Of a stretch of DNA of 31,792 nt, positions 12,589-21,600 are shown piece after piece. The translations under genes and the position numbers were made by a program. Under the pieces are notes generated by a model. That model saw only the letters and a list, made by a program, of their open reading frames with translations. It was not told the origin of the DNA and did no database searches. Source of the stretch: JBAZWV01 sp964393325 (lineage in GTDB: Bacteria > Patescibacteriota > Patescibacteriia > 2-12-FULL-60-25); NCBI GenBank assembly GCA_964393325.1, contig CAYMTE010000012.1:1-31792 (forward strand), given 5' to 3'. The stretch's first letter is position 1, and each line of letters starts with the position of its first letter.

Positions 12589-15171
12589 TCAAAAATTATC
12601 GCTCGGAAACGTCACCGTCGAGTTTTCCGTATTCAGCACATAATCAGATACCTCATCGATCTGTTCGCCGAACCGATAATCTCCGTAAAAGGCTTCGGAA
12701 ATATCGTCGATGTTTCGATTCCACTCCCGACCAAACAGATCCGCCGCAAGAGACTCCGAAACGATCCATCGCAATACGCCTCCCGCTTCAACGGCATAGA
12801 CTTTTGGGCTTGTCGTAAATTTTACGAAACGCGTTCCCGGTCTATAGCTGATATTTTTTCCCAAGGGAATCGATGCGAGCTGATCCGCGCCTACGATCTG
12901 GACACTACGAAAATCCGTATACCACGTGAAAAATACCTTGTCGCTGGGGAATGCGTGGCGTTTCCCGTCTGTCCCAACGTAATACACGGCGGAATCAGAT
13001 TGCGTAAACGCATTTCCATCATCCGGAAGTTTGAGCAACGTATGTGCCGCAATGCGCACCGCCTGCACAACAGGCACGGTGGATTGAGCATACGTAATCG
13101 GTGGAGGAATGCTCGCGACTTCCGGCGCTCCGAGTCCTCCGCCGCCACTGCTGCTCTCTACGGCGGAATCATCATTGAGAATCGTATACGTTGTAGACGT
13201 GACCGCTCCCGGATTGACGTAGGAGGGCGAAGCGATCGAAAACTCTACGGTCACCGTTTCATCTGTTTCAATGCGACTATCTTCGGTGATAGATGTTGGA
13301 ATAGAAACACTCGTCGTACCTGGAGAAAGCGTCACCGTCGATGAAAGAGAATAATCCGTTCCGTTCGTCGCCGTTCCAGACATCGTCAGATTCACGACAA
13401 CGGGGTCAGACACCGCCTCCGTCAACTCAAGCGTCAGCGGCGACGCATCTCCTTCCGACCCGCTTGCCGACGACGTTGAAAAACTCAACAAGGACGTGTT
13501 GAATCTCGAGAATCCCGTCGATGCAGATGCCGACACGGAATGGTCCAAGAATGCAAAAGCTCTTCCCGATGAGCTTAGGGACGTATTAAAATTCGGATTC
13601 CAATTTACAATGACACCCGCCTCGTCAATTCGGCCTACCAGGCTTCGGCTGATTCCGCCCAGCGTTGAAAATGTCCCCGCAGCGTAAACATTAGATGAGG
13701 ACACCGCAACAGCAAAGATCCCGGCGCTTGAATTTGGGTTCCATGCCGTTGCGGATGCGCTACTCAAACTGATTTCCGCGAGACGGTTACGCGTGTCCCC
13801 ACCAACGGTTGTAAACGAACCGCCGACATAGACGGTGGACGTGGAGATAGAAATCCCTTCTACCGTATTATTCATATTCGGATCCCATGACGTTGCGGAG
13901 GCGCTGCCGAGACTGACTTCCGCAAGACGATTGCGCGTGTCCCCGCTCACCGTCGTGAATGCACCACCAATAAACAGCGTTGAGGTTGAAAGACGAACAT
14001 CCGAGACTGTTCCGTTCACGTTTGGATTCCACGCCGTTGCAGATGCCGAGGTCAGACCAATTTCTGCAAGACGATTTCGCGCATCGCCACTCACGCTCGT
14101 AAAGGAACCTCCGACGAAGATTGTGGACGTCGAAAGTTCCAAGGCTTCGACGTTGCCAACCAGGTTTGGATGCCAGGATGTCGGAGACGCGCTACTCAAG
14201 CTTACCTCTGCAAGACGATTTCGCGTTGCACCGCCGATCGTCGTAAACGAACCGCCGACGTAGAGGCTAGATGTCGCGTTCGAGAGCCGAAGTTCGGCGA
14301 CGGTTCCGTTGACATTTGGATTCCACGACGTCACATCTCCCGTTGACGTCTCAATCGCCGCAAGCCGATTCCGGTCCTGCGGGTTATACGCCCACTGCGT
14401 CCCACCGGCGTAGATACTCGTGCCGTCAAATGCGAGTGCCGTCACGTTCCCCGATCCACCCCTTCGGATCGACGGGGCCCACGAGGTGATAAGCCCCGTT
14501 CCTCGACTAATTTCTGAAAGGCCGACACTCGTGCCTCCGCCGATGGTCGAAATTGCGCCTCCCACAAACACGCTGGACGTCGTCATCAGCATGTCCTCGA
14601 CTGTCGCATTGGAATTCGGATTCCATGCGGTCGCGGATGCGCTACTCAAGCTCACTTCTGCGATACGGTTGCGCGTATCACCACTAACGGTCGTAAACGC
14701 TCCACCGACGTAAACCGTCGATGTTGCAACAATAATTCGGTTCACGAAGTTATTTAAATTCGGATTCCATGCGGTCGCGGATGCGCTACTCAAGCTCACT
14801 TCTGCGATACGGTTGCGCGTATCACCGCCAATGGTTGTGAATGCGCCTCCGAGGTAGACCGTGGACGTCGTCGAGCGAACAATATCATTAACGCGTCCGT
14901 TCGCATTCGGATCCCACGCCGACGCGACTCCGGTCGACGGATCGAGCGCCGCAATCCCATTTCGTGCTTGACCTGCACATGTCGCAAAATCTCCCCCAAC
15001 AAAAAGCGTCCCGCTATCGAGATACAACACTCGAACACGTGCGTCTGCTCCCGGATCCCAGCTCAAGAGCTCGCCCGTATCTGCATTGAGAGCCGCAATA
15101 TTTGACCGTGATTGACCCGAGACCGCCGTAAACAATCCACCGACATACAGCGTTCCTCCCGATACCACCAT
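12589..15171 (-). CDS. Secreted beta-propeller/Calx-beta protein, main reading frame (N terminus split off by frameshift)
   Basis: An 860-aa frame that forms the bulk of a large surface protein. Residues 1-550 hold about eleven repeats of 44-50 aa with the pattern VGGSFTTVSGDTRNRLAE followed by a WNPN turn. This is the delta-60/DUF5122-like beta-propeller repeat. Then comes a Calx-beta domain (about 565-675, with SEGD, GTATNGTDY and ITEDSRIETDETV) and a Ser/Gly linker. The C-terminal module of about 140 aa is shared with the neighbouring gene at 15740. The signal peptide lies in another frame (15063-15602). The ATG at 15171 is probably not the true start, because coding similarity continues upstream across a one-base shift near 15176-15187. 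The predicted location is extracellular; ligand unknown. Confidence 0.8.
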   Translation of the reverse strand: MVVSGGTLYVGGLFTAVSGQSRSNIAALNADTGELLSWDPGADARVRVLYLDSGTLFVGGDFATCAGQARNGIAALDPSTGVASAWDPNANGRVNDIVRSTTSTVYLGGAFTTIGGDTRNRIAEVSLSSASATAWNPNLNNFVNRIIVATSTVYVGGAFTTVSGDTRNRIAEVSLSSASATAWNPNSNATVEDMLMTTSSVFVGGAISTIGGGTSVGLSEISRGTGLITSWAPSIRRGGSGNVTALAFDGTSIYAGGTQWAYNPQDRNRLAAIETSTGDVTSWNPNVNGTVAELRLSNATSSLYVGGSFTTIGGATRNRLAEVSLSSASPTSWHPNLVGNVEALELSTSTIFVGGSFTSVSGDARNRLAEIGLTSASATAWNPNVNGTVSDVRLSTSTLFIGGAFTTVSGDTRNRLAEVSLGSASATSWDPNMNNTVEGISISTSTVYVGGSFTTVGGDTRNRLAEISLSSASATAWNPNSSAGIFAVAVSSSNVYAAGTFSTLGGISRSLVGRIDEAGVIVNWNPNFNTSLSSSGRAFAFLDHSVSASASTGFSRFNTSLLSFSTSSASGSEGDASPLTLELTEAVSDPVVVNLTMSGTATNGTDYSLSSTVTLSPGTTSVSIPTSITEDSRIETDETVTVEFSIASPSYVNPGAVTSTTYTILNDDSAVESSSGGGGLGAPEVASIPPPITYAQSTVPVVQAVRIAAHTLLKLPDDGNAFTQSDSAVYYVGTDGKRHAFPSDKVFFTWYTDFRSVQIVGADQLASIPLGKNISYRPGTRFVKFTTSPKVYAVEAGGVLRWIVSESLAADLFGREWNRNIDDISEAFYGDYRFGEQIDEVSDYVLNTENSTVTFPSDNF
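14617..14682 (-). repeat. Near-identical internal DNA repeat of the propeller gene, copy 1
   Basis: This 66-bp stretch recurs without visible change at 14761-14826, exactly 144 bp (48 codons) away. Other repeats in the gene have drifted further, which points to a recent duplication or gene conversion. Confidence 0.85.
14761..14826 (-). repeat. Near-identical internal DNA repeat of the propeller gene, copy 2
   Basis: Second copy of the 66-bp stretch. It encodes the SASATAWNPN turn and the following strand of the adjacent blade. Confidence 0.85.
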
Positions 15172-15602
15172 GGTATCAACGCCACCGTACTAAATGTCAG
15201 ATCTGGATTCCAATCCGCATCGAGCGTTCCGTCTGAGAGTACATGCGCGAGGCCATTCCGCGGCGTTTCATCCACATAGGTGAACGTACCCCCAAGAAAC
15301 CAGCCGCCATCACCATCCTGAATAATTTCATTAATCGAGCCGTTTATCTTTGGAAATGACGTGTCCGCGGTAGCCGTGACGGCATCGAATGGAAATGCGT
15401 TCCCAAAATAATTTCCTACATAGGTAAATGACCCACCAATGTAAAACGTTCCATTCCGTTCTCCTGTTATCGAAAACACAACACCGTCCGTGACCCATGA
15501 TTGCTGGATCAATGCGGCATTCCCGGCAAAAGGAAGGAACGTCAAAACAAGAAGGCTAATCCAGGACAAAAGGCTCCGACGATGTATACGAAAAAAAGAC
15601 AT
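15063..15602 (-). CDS. N-terminal fragment of the same propeller protein (signal peptide and two repeats)
   Basis: The frame begins with a signal peptide (MSFFRIHRR, a hydrophobic core LLVLTFLPFAGNA, cleavage near NAA). Two repeats of the same type follow (FYIGGSFTYVGN, WFLGGTFTYVDE), reaching the WNPD turn. There the sense ends: after LTFSTV the frame reads into unrelated residues to a stop at 15063, while the next repeat continues in the other frame. Adding one base in the GGTGGCG stretch near 15182 would join the two. The start is at 15602 because a possible upstream ATG (15623) falls inside the -10 box. The two frames are probably one gene, broken by mutation or by an assembly error. The sense part ends near 15180. 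Confidence 0.65.
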   Translation of the reverse strand: MSFFRIHRRSLLSWISLLVLTFLPFAGNAALIQQSWVTDGVVFSITGERNGTFYIGGSFTYVGNYFGNAFPFDAVTATADTSFPKINGSINEIIQDGDGGWFLGGTFTYVDETPRNGLAHVLSDGTLDADWNPDLTFSTVALIPWWYREERCMSVDCLRRSRVNHGQILRLSMQIRASS

Positions 15603-15621
15603 GGAGCAATACGTTCCGTGC

Positions 15622-15630
15622 ATTATAGCA
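15622..15630 (-). promoter_or_regulatory. Extended -10 promoter of the propeller gene
   Basis: TGCTATAAT on the minus strand is a perfect -10 box with the TGn extension, and no good -35 is seen. The start codon at 15602 lies 19 nt beyond it. Confidence 0.6.
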
Positions 15631-15694
15631 TTTTATGCTCATTCTGTTGCTTTTCTTCTCTATATTCCCAACCTCTTATCCACGCGAATAGCGT

Positions 15695-15724
15695 AAAAAC
15701 CCCTCTCATCAGAGAGGGGTTTTT
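15695..15724. terminator. Terminator after the gap-truncated surface-protein gene
   Basis: AAAAACCCCTCT and AGAGGGGTTTTT form a perfect 12-bp stem with a 6-nt loop, with A and T tracts on the two sides. It lies just past the stop at 15740 and can act in both directions. Confidence 0.9.
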
Positions 15725-15739
15725 GTCCGATCTTCAGCA

Positions 15740-16837
15740 TTACAGATTCGTGTCGATCGTCGCCGCGCCGTTCAACTCAAGTTCCACGTTGAACGGATCG
15801 TTTGACGTGACGTCCGTCCCGTAGCGGTAGCTCGTAAACAGCGCGTCATTGATATCATCAATTTTCTTGTTCCAGTCCGCACCGTAGATCGCGGACGCAT
15901 CAGCTTCTGTTTTAATCCACCGAAGCACACCGCCTTTTGCAACCGCGTAGACAAACGGGACGCTCGTGAATTTCACCATCCGTGAACCCGGACGATAGGT
16001 CACGTTCTTCCCCAGCGTATACGAAGACATGACGGACGAAGAAACTTCTACAACCTTGCTAAAATCCGCGTACCACGTGAAGAACACTTTATCATTTGGA
16101 AATGCGTGGCGTTTGCCGTCGCCGCCGAGGTAATACACCGCTTTGCACGGATGATCCGCGAGCGCACCAGCCGGACATACGAGCTTCAGGAGCGAACCAA
16201 CGGCAGGACCGGTCACCACGCTTGCCGGAGACACACTCACCGCGACATTCGACCCCGTACCGATATTTCCCGCGAGATCCTTACATTGAACATAGGCCGC
16301 ATAGGTTTTTGCTGTTGCAAACGTGTATGACTTTATCGCAACGCCTTGCGAAATCGTCATCATCCCCTGACTCTGACTATCGACAAACAACTCGCAGCTC
16401 TGCACACCACCTGCATCCGTAACAGTCGCGCTCATCACCACTGCCTTGGCCGCTTCTGCGGACGCGGGAGAAACGGATCCGACAGCCGGCGGCACAATAT
16501 CCGTTCCGTATCCTCCCCCAGATCCCCCCTGCGCCCACACCGCAATACCATTTCCGGAATTAAAATTGCCCGCCGAATCACGACAGAACACGAAAACCGT
16601 GTACACTTGCGAGCTTGTAAACGTATACGCGACGCTCGCTTTTCCTGACGCCACCGTCATTGCCCCCTTGTCATCGTTGTCGACATACAAACTGCAACTC
16701 GTAATAGATCCCGCGCTCGATGACACATTCGCCTGAAGCGTCGTTGGCGTACCAACCGTTGCATTTGTCGGCGACACTGTGCCGATCGAGATCGCTGAAG
16801 AAGCTGCGTGAACAGAAAACGGCGCGAGCAACGATGC
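15740..16837 (-). CDS. Secreted protein with two Ig-like domains and shared C-terminal module (5' end in gap)
   Basis: A partial gene with 366 codons visible before the run of Ns. The first residues, ASLLAPFSVHAA, are the end of a signal peptide; the true start is lost in the gap. Two Ig-like or bacterial-surface repeats follow, each with the order TSCSLYVDN / QSCELFVDS, a YTF strand and a VFCRDSAGNF or VQCKDLAGNI strand. Each has one Cys pair that could form a disulfide. A Gly-rich linker separates them. The last 150 aa are the module also present in the propeller protein: AVYYLGGDGKRHAFPNDKVF, FTWYADFSKV, TYRPGSRMVKF, GGVLRWI and a closing YRYG. The function is unknown; a surface role is inferred. 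Confidence 0.82.
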   Translation of the reverse strand, partial: ASLLAPFSVHAASSAISIGTVSPTNATVGTPTTLQANVSSSAGSITSCSLYVDNDDKGAMTVASGKASVAYTFTSSQVYTVFVFCRDSAGNFNSGNGIAVWAQGGSGGGYGTDIVPPAVGSVSPASAEAAKAVVMSATVTDAGGVQSCELFVDSQSQGMMTISQGVAIKSYTFATAKTYAAYVQCKDLAGNIGTGSNVAVSVSPASVVTGPAVGSLLKLVCPAGALADHPCKAVYYLGGDGKRHAFPNDKVFFTWYADFSKVVEVSSSVMSSYTLGKNVTYRPGSRMVKFTSVPFVYAVAKGGVLRWIKTEADASAIYGADWNKKIDDINDALFTSYRYGTDVTSNDPFNVELELNGAATIDTNL

Positions 16838-16937
16838 NNNNNNNNNNNNNNNNNNNNNNNNNNNNNNNNNNNNNNNNNNNNNNNNNNNNNNNNNNNNNNN
16901 NNNNNNNNNNNNNNNNNNNNNNNNNNNNNNNNNNNNN
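16838..16937. other. Scaffold gap of 100 Ns
   Basis: Exactly 100 undetermined bases, a conventional spacer for unknown length. It removes the 5' end of the surface-protein gene and sits directly against the stop codon of uvrA, so any gene or terminator between them is missing. Confidence 0.99.
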
Positions 16938-19823
16938 TTACAGCGCCGCTTTGAGATATTTCGCCGTCAGACTCTTCTTGTGTTTTGCGACTTCTTCCGG
17001 CGTTCCTTCGGCGACGATCTCTCCGCCCTTTACGCCGCCGTCCGGTCCCATGTCGATAATCCAATCCGCGGATTTCACGATGTCGAGATTGTGTTCGATG
17101 ACAAGAACCGTGTTTCCTTTATCTACCAATGCCTGCAGCACAACGAGAAGACGCTGAATGTCGTCAAAATGCAGCCCCGTTGTAGGTTCATCCAAAATAT
17201 ACAACGTCTTTCCGGTTGCGCGCCGTGAAAGTTCCGTCGCGAGTTTTACACGCTGCGCCTCACCGCCAGAAAGCGTCGTTGCGGGCTGGCCCAATCGGAC
17301 ATACCCAAGACCGACTTCATGAAGCACCGACAACTTTTCGTAAATCAATGGCTGATCCACGAAGAATCGACGTGCCTCTTCAACGGTCATATCAAGCACG
17401 TCCGCGATATTTTTTCCGCGCCAATGAATTTCGAGCGCTTCACGATTGTATCGCTTGCCGTGGCACTCCGTACACTCAACGTACACGTCCGGCAAAAATT
17501 GCATCTCAATCTGCACGTAGCCATCACCGGCACATGATTCGCAACGTCCGCCACCTTTCACGTTAAACGAAAATTTTCCGGCGTCATATCCGCGCATCTT
17601 CGCTTCTGGAATTTCCGTAAACAGATCGCGAATCGGCGTAAAGACACCCGTGTACGTTGCGGGATTTGATCGCGGCGTTCGTCCAATCGGTGACTGGTCC
17701 ACGGACACGACTTTGTCGAGATAATCAATACCCTCGATCTTCTTGTGCGCCCCCGGGAGCTCCTTCGCGCCGTAAAAATGCGCAGACAACGCCCGAGATA
17801 AAATATCCAACACAAGCGTCGATTTCCCCGAACCCGAAACACCCGTCATGCACACGAACTTTCCAAGCGGGATCTTCACGTCAACGTTCTTGAGATTAAA
17901 TTCCGATGCGCCTCGAATCACAACGTGTTTTCCATTCCCCTTCCGCCGCGTCTTCGGCGCTTCGATTTTTTTCTTTCCGAGCAAATACGCGCCCGTGAGC
18001 GACTCTTTGTTTCGCTTGATCTCTGCAAGCGTTCCTTCGGCAACGATTTCCCCACCGTATTCTCCCGCACCGGGGCCAACGTCGACGAGATAATCCGCCG
18101 CCTCCATCACCGCCTGGTCGTGCTCGACGACAAGAACCGAATTTCCCAGATCGCGCAAGCGCTTCATCGTCGCGATGAGTCGATCGTTGTCGCGCTGATG
18201 AAGACCGATCGACGGTTCATCGAGAATATAAATCACGCCGGACAGTTCGGAGCCGAGCTGCGCCGCGAGTCGCACGCGCTGTGCCTCACCACCAGAAAGC
18301 GACATCGCGCTCCGATCAAGCGTGAGATATCCCAATCCAACATCCAACAAATTCGCGAGTCGTCGCTTCACCTCATGCGATACCTGATCCACGACGATGC
18401 GTTCACGTTCCGTAAATCCATGAGCATCCGGCGTCGCATGCGCCTTCATGCGCATGATTTTTGATGCTTTTACTTTTTGCGGTCCTTTTCCGAGTCCGTC
18501 AAAAAACGCGAACGCATCCTCAAGAGACAATGCGACGAGGTCTGCAATTCCTTTGCCTGCGACCGTCACAAGCAACGCCTCAGTACGCAAGCGACGCCCA
18601 CCACAATCCGGACACGTGAGCACGCGCATGTATGTCTCGATTTCTTTTTGGACATATTCCGAATCCGTCTGGCGATACTTTTCTTCAAGCATGGCGAGGA
18701 TACCGCCAAAGGTCATCGTCTTTCCTTCGATCTCATACGTCTCGTCTCCCGTCCCTTCAAACAACGTTTTCAGCGCGTCTTTCGAGAACGATCCAATATC
18801 CTGATGTACCGAAAACCCATGCCGCTTCCCAACCTCTTCAATCAACCGTACGTGTGACGTCTGATTTCCCGCAATACGCGTCCACGGCTTAATCGCGCCC
18901 TGCGCAATCGTGAGTCGCTTATTTGGAATCACGAGATCCGGTTCCAACACAAGCTTCGTTCCCAATCCCGTACACGCCGGACACGCGCCATGCGGAGAGT
19001 TGAATGAAAACAACCGCGGTTCCAGCGACGGAAGCGAGACGTTGTCTCGTGGACAAAATAGCGACTGTGAAAACAGCATTTCATCCCCGTTTTCCTCATT
19101 CACCGTGAGAACGATGCCGTTTCCAAGATCGAGCGCGGACTTCAAAACCTCCATGAACGACTCGATGACCATGCTCGTCTTGTGCTCCAATTTCGCAACA
19201 ACGACTTCGATCGAGTGCGGTTTCGTTTTATCCGCTCGCATGTGAAGCATCTCGTCGATATCCGCGATCGTCCCGTCGTATCGCACTTCACGATAGCCCG
19301 CATTCTCCGCAGCCTGCAGCACGACTTTATGCTCTCCTTTTTGTTCACGAACCATTGGGGCGAGCAAGATCACGCCGTGCTTCTGCGTCATCGCGAGGAT
19401 TTTTTCGGCAATCTCCCGCGGCGTTTGTTCCATGACCGCATCACCACAGATCGGACAGTGCGCGCGACCAGCTCGCGCAAAGAGCAATCGCAAAAAATCA
19501 TAAATTTCCGTCACCGTTCCCACGGTTGAACGTGGGTTATGCGAAGACGATTTTTGATCAATCGCCACTGTCGGAGACAATCCGAGAATCTCATCAACGT
19601 CCGGCTTGTCCTGTAGTTCCAAAAATTGCCGTGCGTACGATGAAAGACTTTCCATGTATCGCCGTTGCCCTTCGGCGTGGATCGTGTCAAAGGCAAGCGA
19701 CGACTTGCCGGACCCAGAAAGACCCGTCACGACGACCAACTTGTTCTTTGGTAAATCGATGGAAACGTTCTTCAGGTTGTGGACGCGAGCGCCACGAATT
19801 GAAATGGAATTCTGGGCGGGCAT
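16938..19823 (-). CDS. uvrA: Excinuclease ABC subunit A
   Basis: A 961-aa UvrA, the damage-recognition ATPase of nucleotide excision repair, which loads UvrB at distorted DNA. It is full length (the family is about 940 aa). The first ABC domain has Walker A GLSGSGKS (34-41); the second has GVSGSGKST near residue 655. Two signature motifs (LSGGEAQRV) and two Walker B stretches (YILDEPSIGLHQRD and YILDEPTTGLHFDD) are present. The zinc finger CESC-x19-CTEC lies near residues 755-785, and another Cys pair (CPDCGGRRLR) lies mid-protein. The start at 19823 follows a promoter by 12 nt. The stop codon abuts the gap. Confidence 0.97.
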   Translation of the reverse strand: MPAQNSISIRGARVHNLKNVSIDLPKNKLVVVTGLSGSGKSSLAFDTIHAEGQRRYMESLSSYARQFLELQDKPDVDEILGLSPTVAIDQKSSSHNPRSTVGTVTEIYDFLRLLFARAGRAHCPICGDAVMEQTPREIAEKILAMTQKHGVILLAPMVREQKGEHKVVLQAAENAGYREVRYDGTIADIDEMLHMRADKTKPHSIEVVVAKLEHKTSMVIESFMEVLKSALDLGNGIVLTVNEENGDEMLFSQSLFCPRDNVSLPSLEPRLFSFNSPHGACPACTGLGTKLVLEPDLVIPNKRLTIAQGAIKPWTRIAGNQTSHVRLIEEVGKRHGFSVHQDIGSFSKDALKTLFEGTGDETYEIEGKTMTFGGILAMLEEKYRQTDSEYVQKEIETYMRVLTCPDCGGRRLRTEALLVTVAGKGIADLVALSLEDAFAFFDGLGKGPQKVKASKIMRMKAHATPDAHGFTERERIVVDQVSHEVKRRLANLLDVGLGYLTLDRSAMSLSGGEAQRVRLAAQLGSELSGVIYILDEPSIGLHQRDNDRLIATMKRLRDLGNSVLVVEHDQAVMEAADYLVDVGPGAGEYGGEIVAEGTLAEIKRNKESLTGAYLLGKKKIEAPKTRRKGNGKHVVIRGASEFNLKNVDVKIPLGKFVCMTGVSGSGKSTLVLDILSRALSAHFYGAKELPGAHKKIEGIDYLDKVVSVDQSPIGRTPRSNPATYTGVFTPIRDLFTEIPEAKMRGYDAGKFSFNVKGGGRCESCAGDGYVQIEMQFLPDVYVECTECHGKRYNREALEIHWRGKNIADVLDMTVEEARRFFVDQPLIYEKLSVLHEVGLGYVRLGQPATTLSGGEAQRVKLATELSRRATGKTLYILDEPTTGLHFDDIQRLLVVLQALVDKGNTVLVIEHNLDIVKSADWIIDMGPDGGVKGGEIVAEGTPEEVAKHKKSLTAKYLKAAL

Positions 19824-19835
19824 AACTTGCCGCCG

Positions 19836-19864
19836 AGACTATCATGCTTTGAAGGATACGACAA
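19836..19864 (-). promoter_or_regulatory. Promoter of uvrA
   Basis: On the minus strand, TTGTCG (19864-19859), a 17-bp spacer, then TAGTCT (19841-19836). Transcription would start about 6 nt before the ATG. I see no LexA-type palindrome here. Confidence 0.55.
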
Positions 19865-19875
19865 GAGCTCGAGGG

Positions 19876-21600
19876 CTACTGCAATCCGCACCAGACCTCC
19901 CCCGTCGTACCAATGAGACCGCTGATGTACATCACCGCATGTTTTCCATCATCCTTCGTCGTGACATCTCCGCCCGGATCTTCCGGCGCGGTCGTGGCGT
20001 TCAACGCAAGATCACACGTAATCGCTTTTCCATCATCAACGGCTTTTTTCACCACGTCTTTGTTCCATGCCCATGGCTGCCCGTTCCCGATCGCACATGC
20101 AGACACAAGAGCAAGACCCGCATCGAGATCCTCCGCGCTCCCGTTCATATATGCGCCATATCGAATACCTGACGTGTTGCACGATGCCTGCGGAATAACG
20201 GCGTAATCATTAAATTTTGCCGGAATGATTGACGCGTCTTCGTACTGCATCGCCAGCGTATACGTGAAAAATCCACTTTCGTTTTCGCACTTCTTTTCGG
20301 CGTCCGCGATATCCTGCGACGTAATACTTATCGAATACCCCTGGCGCGATGGACCCGCGTCGGTGATCTTTCCGTCCGCCATCGGGAACAGGAATCCGCG
20401 ATATCCCGGATTGATCTTCCCGTCTTTGATACCGTTAAAAATACTTCCACACGCGGCCATGAGCTTGATCGCTTTCAATGATCGGTTTCCTTCATACGTT
20501 ACCGTTCCCGCGATCGTGGAACGCTGACAGACATAGCCGGAACTCTGCCCGCAATATCCTGCCGTGCACGGAATGCACACCGTCCCCGGTTCATCGCACT
20601 TGCGTCCTTTACACCGACTTTCGCCAAAACCTTTGATGTAATACTCGTAGTTGCATTTCGTATCTTTCTGCGCGACGGTGTAATCCGCATCTTTCACCTG
20701 GCCGATTGGCGTAAAGGCGGGCGCGGGGCCAGCGTCCGCGAATTGAAAATCCGCCTTCCCCTGTGGATCCGTTACGTCTTCACAGAAATTCTGATTCAAA
20801 AATTGCTCCTTGTTGATCATGAACACCTGCAAGGCGTTCAAATCGAGTGTCGTCGGATTGACGGCCCGCAAAATCACCATTGCCCCAAGCGTGAGCACGA
20901 GCCCGACCGAAGCATCAACCATGATCTCTTTTGCGCGTTTAATATTTTGAAAGGCGGAACCAAAAATATATCGCATACCGCCCCATACAAACATCACCGC
21001 AGCGGCAACAGCCGCGATTCCCGTGGCATAGTTAAACGCCGTGGAGATGAACCCGCGCAATCCCGCAACGGTTTTGATATTTCCAATCGGGAACGACAGC
21101 GTAACCTGCGGCTCCGGTGCCACGCATCGTCCTTGCCCCGACGGACAGCCGTATCCCGCGCGGAACGCTTGCAACGATCCGCCATATTCTTCGGACGCGC
21201 AATCCGAAGCGGAAAAACAATACTTCGCATTTTGCTGAACCTCCGCGAGCGACGGCGCCGCCACATCCGGAGGAAGCGCGCCAGCGCCTGCCTGTCGATA
21301 CAAAATGCCATTTTTCGTCTTACACAACGCCTGGCAGGATGAATAGGTATATCCGCTCTGCCCTTCCATAACCCGAACCGTTTCTGATTTGTTTACCGCC
21401 TTTAGCGTCTCTTCGCACAAGCAACAGGATGTGATCGTCGTTTTTCCATCACACTCTTCCTTTTCTTCCGTGCAATCCCCGTTCACCGTGGAATAGGCTC
21501 GCTGCACAACCTTTTCACCGCATGCGGCGTTCACCATCTTCGGAATGCTCATCCCTACGACAAGGAGGAGTAGCGACAACATCACCGCAATGTTCTTCAT
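19876..21600 (-). CDS. Cys-rich secreted protein with VirB2/TrbC-like two-helix core
   Basis: A 574-aa protein with a signal peptide (residues 1-25, cleavage near VNA-A) and a Cys-rich N-terminal region (Cys27 to Cys159, including a CCLC cluster at 59-62). Two membrane helices follow (about 191-213 and 228-247) around FVWGGMRYIFGSAFQNIKRA. This is the layout of VirB2/TrbC pilin-like proteins: a hydrophobic hairpin with a short basic loop. A second Cys-rich region (about 275-400) and a C-terminal domain without known motifs complete it. The large soluble parts are unlike classical short pilins but familiar from CPR genomes. Its start overlaps the DsbA-like gene by 4 nt (ATGA), so the thiol oxidase probably folds this protein. 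The role (pilus, secretion or attachment) is unproven. Confidence 0.72.
   Translation of the reverse strand: MKNIAVMLSLLLLVVGMSIPKMVNAACGEKVVQRAYSTVNGDCTEEKEECDGKTTITSCCLCEETLKAVNKSETVRVMEGQSGYTYSSCQALCKTKNGILYRQAGAGALPPDVAAPSLAEVQQNAKYCFSASDCASEEYGGSLQAFRAGYGCPSGQGRCVAPEPQVTLSFPIGNIKTVAGLRGFISTAFNYATGIAAVAAAVMFVWGGMRYIFGSAFQNIKRAKEIMVDASVGLVLTLGAMVILRAVNPTTLDLNALQVFMINKEQFLNQNFCEDVTDPQGKADFQFADAGPAPAFTPIGQVKDADYTVAQKDTKCNYEYYIKGFGESRCKGRKCDEPGTVCIPCTAGYCGQSSGYVCQRSTIAGTVTYEGNRSLKAIKLMAACGSIFNGIKDGKINPGYRGFLFPMADGKITDAGPSRQGYSISITSQDIADAEKKCENESGFFTYTLAMQYEDASIIPAKFNDYAVIPQASCNTSGIRYGAYMNGSAEDLDAGLALVSACAIGNGQPWAWNKDVVKKAVDDGKAITCDLALNATTAPEDPGGDVTTKDDGKHAVMYISGLIGTTGEVWCGLQ

Noticed and set aside
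15170..15190. Programmed ribosomal frameshift in the propeller gene
   Set aside because: No slippery heptamer or downstream stimulating structure is seen at the junction.
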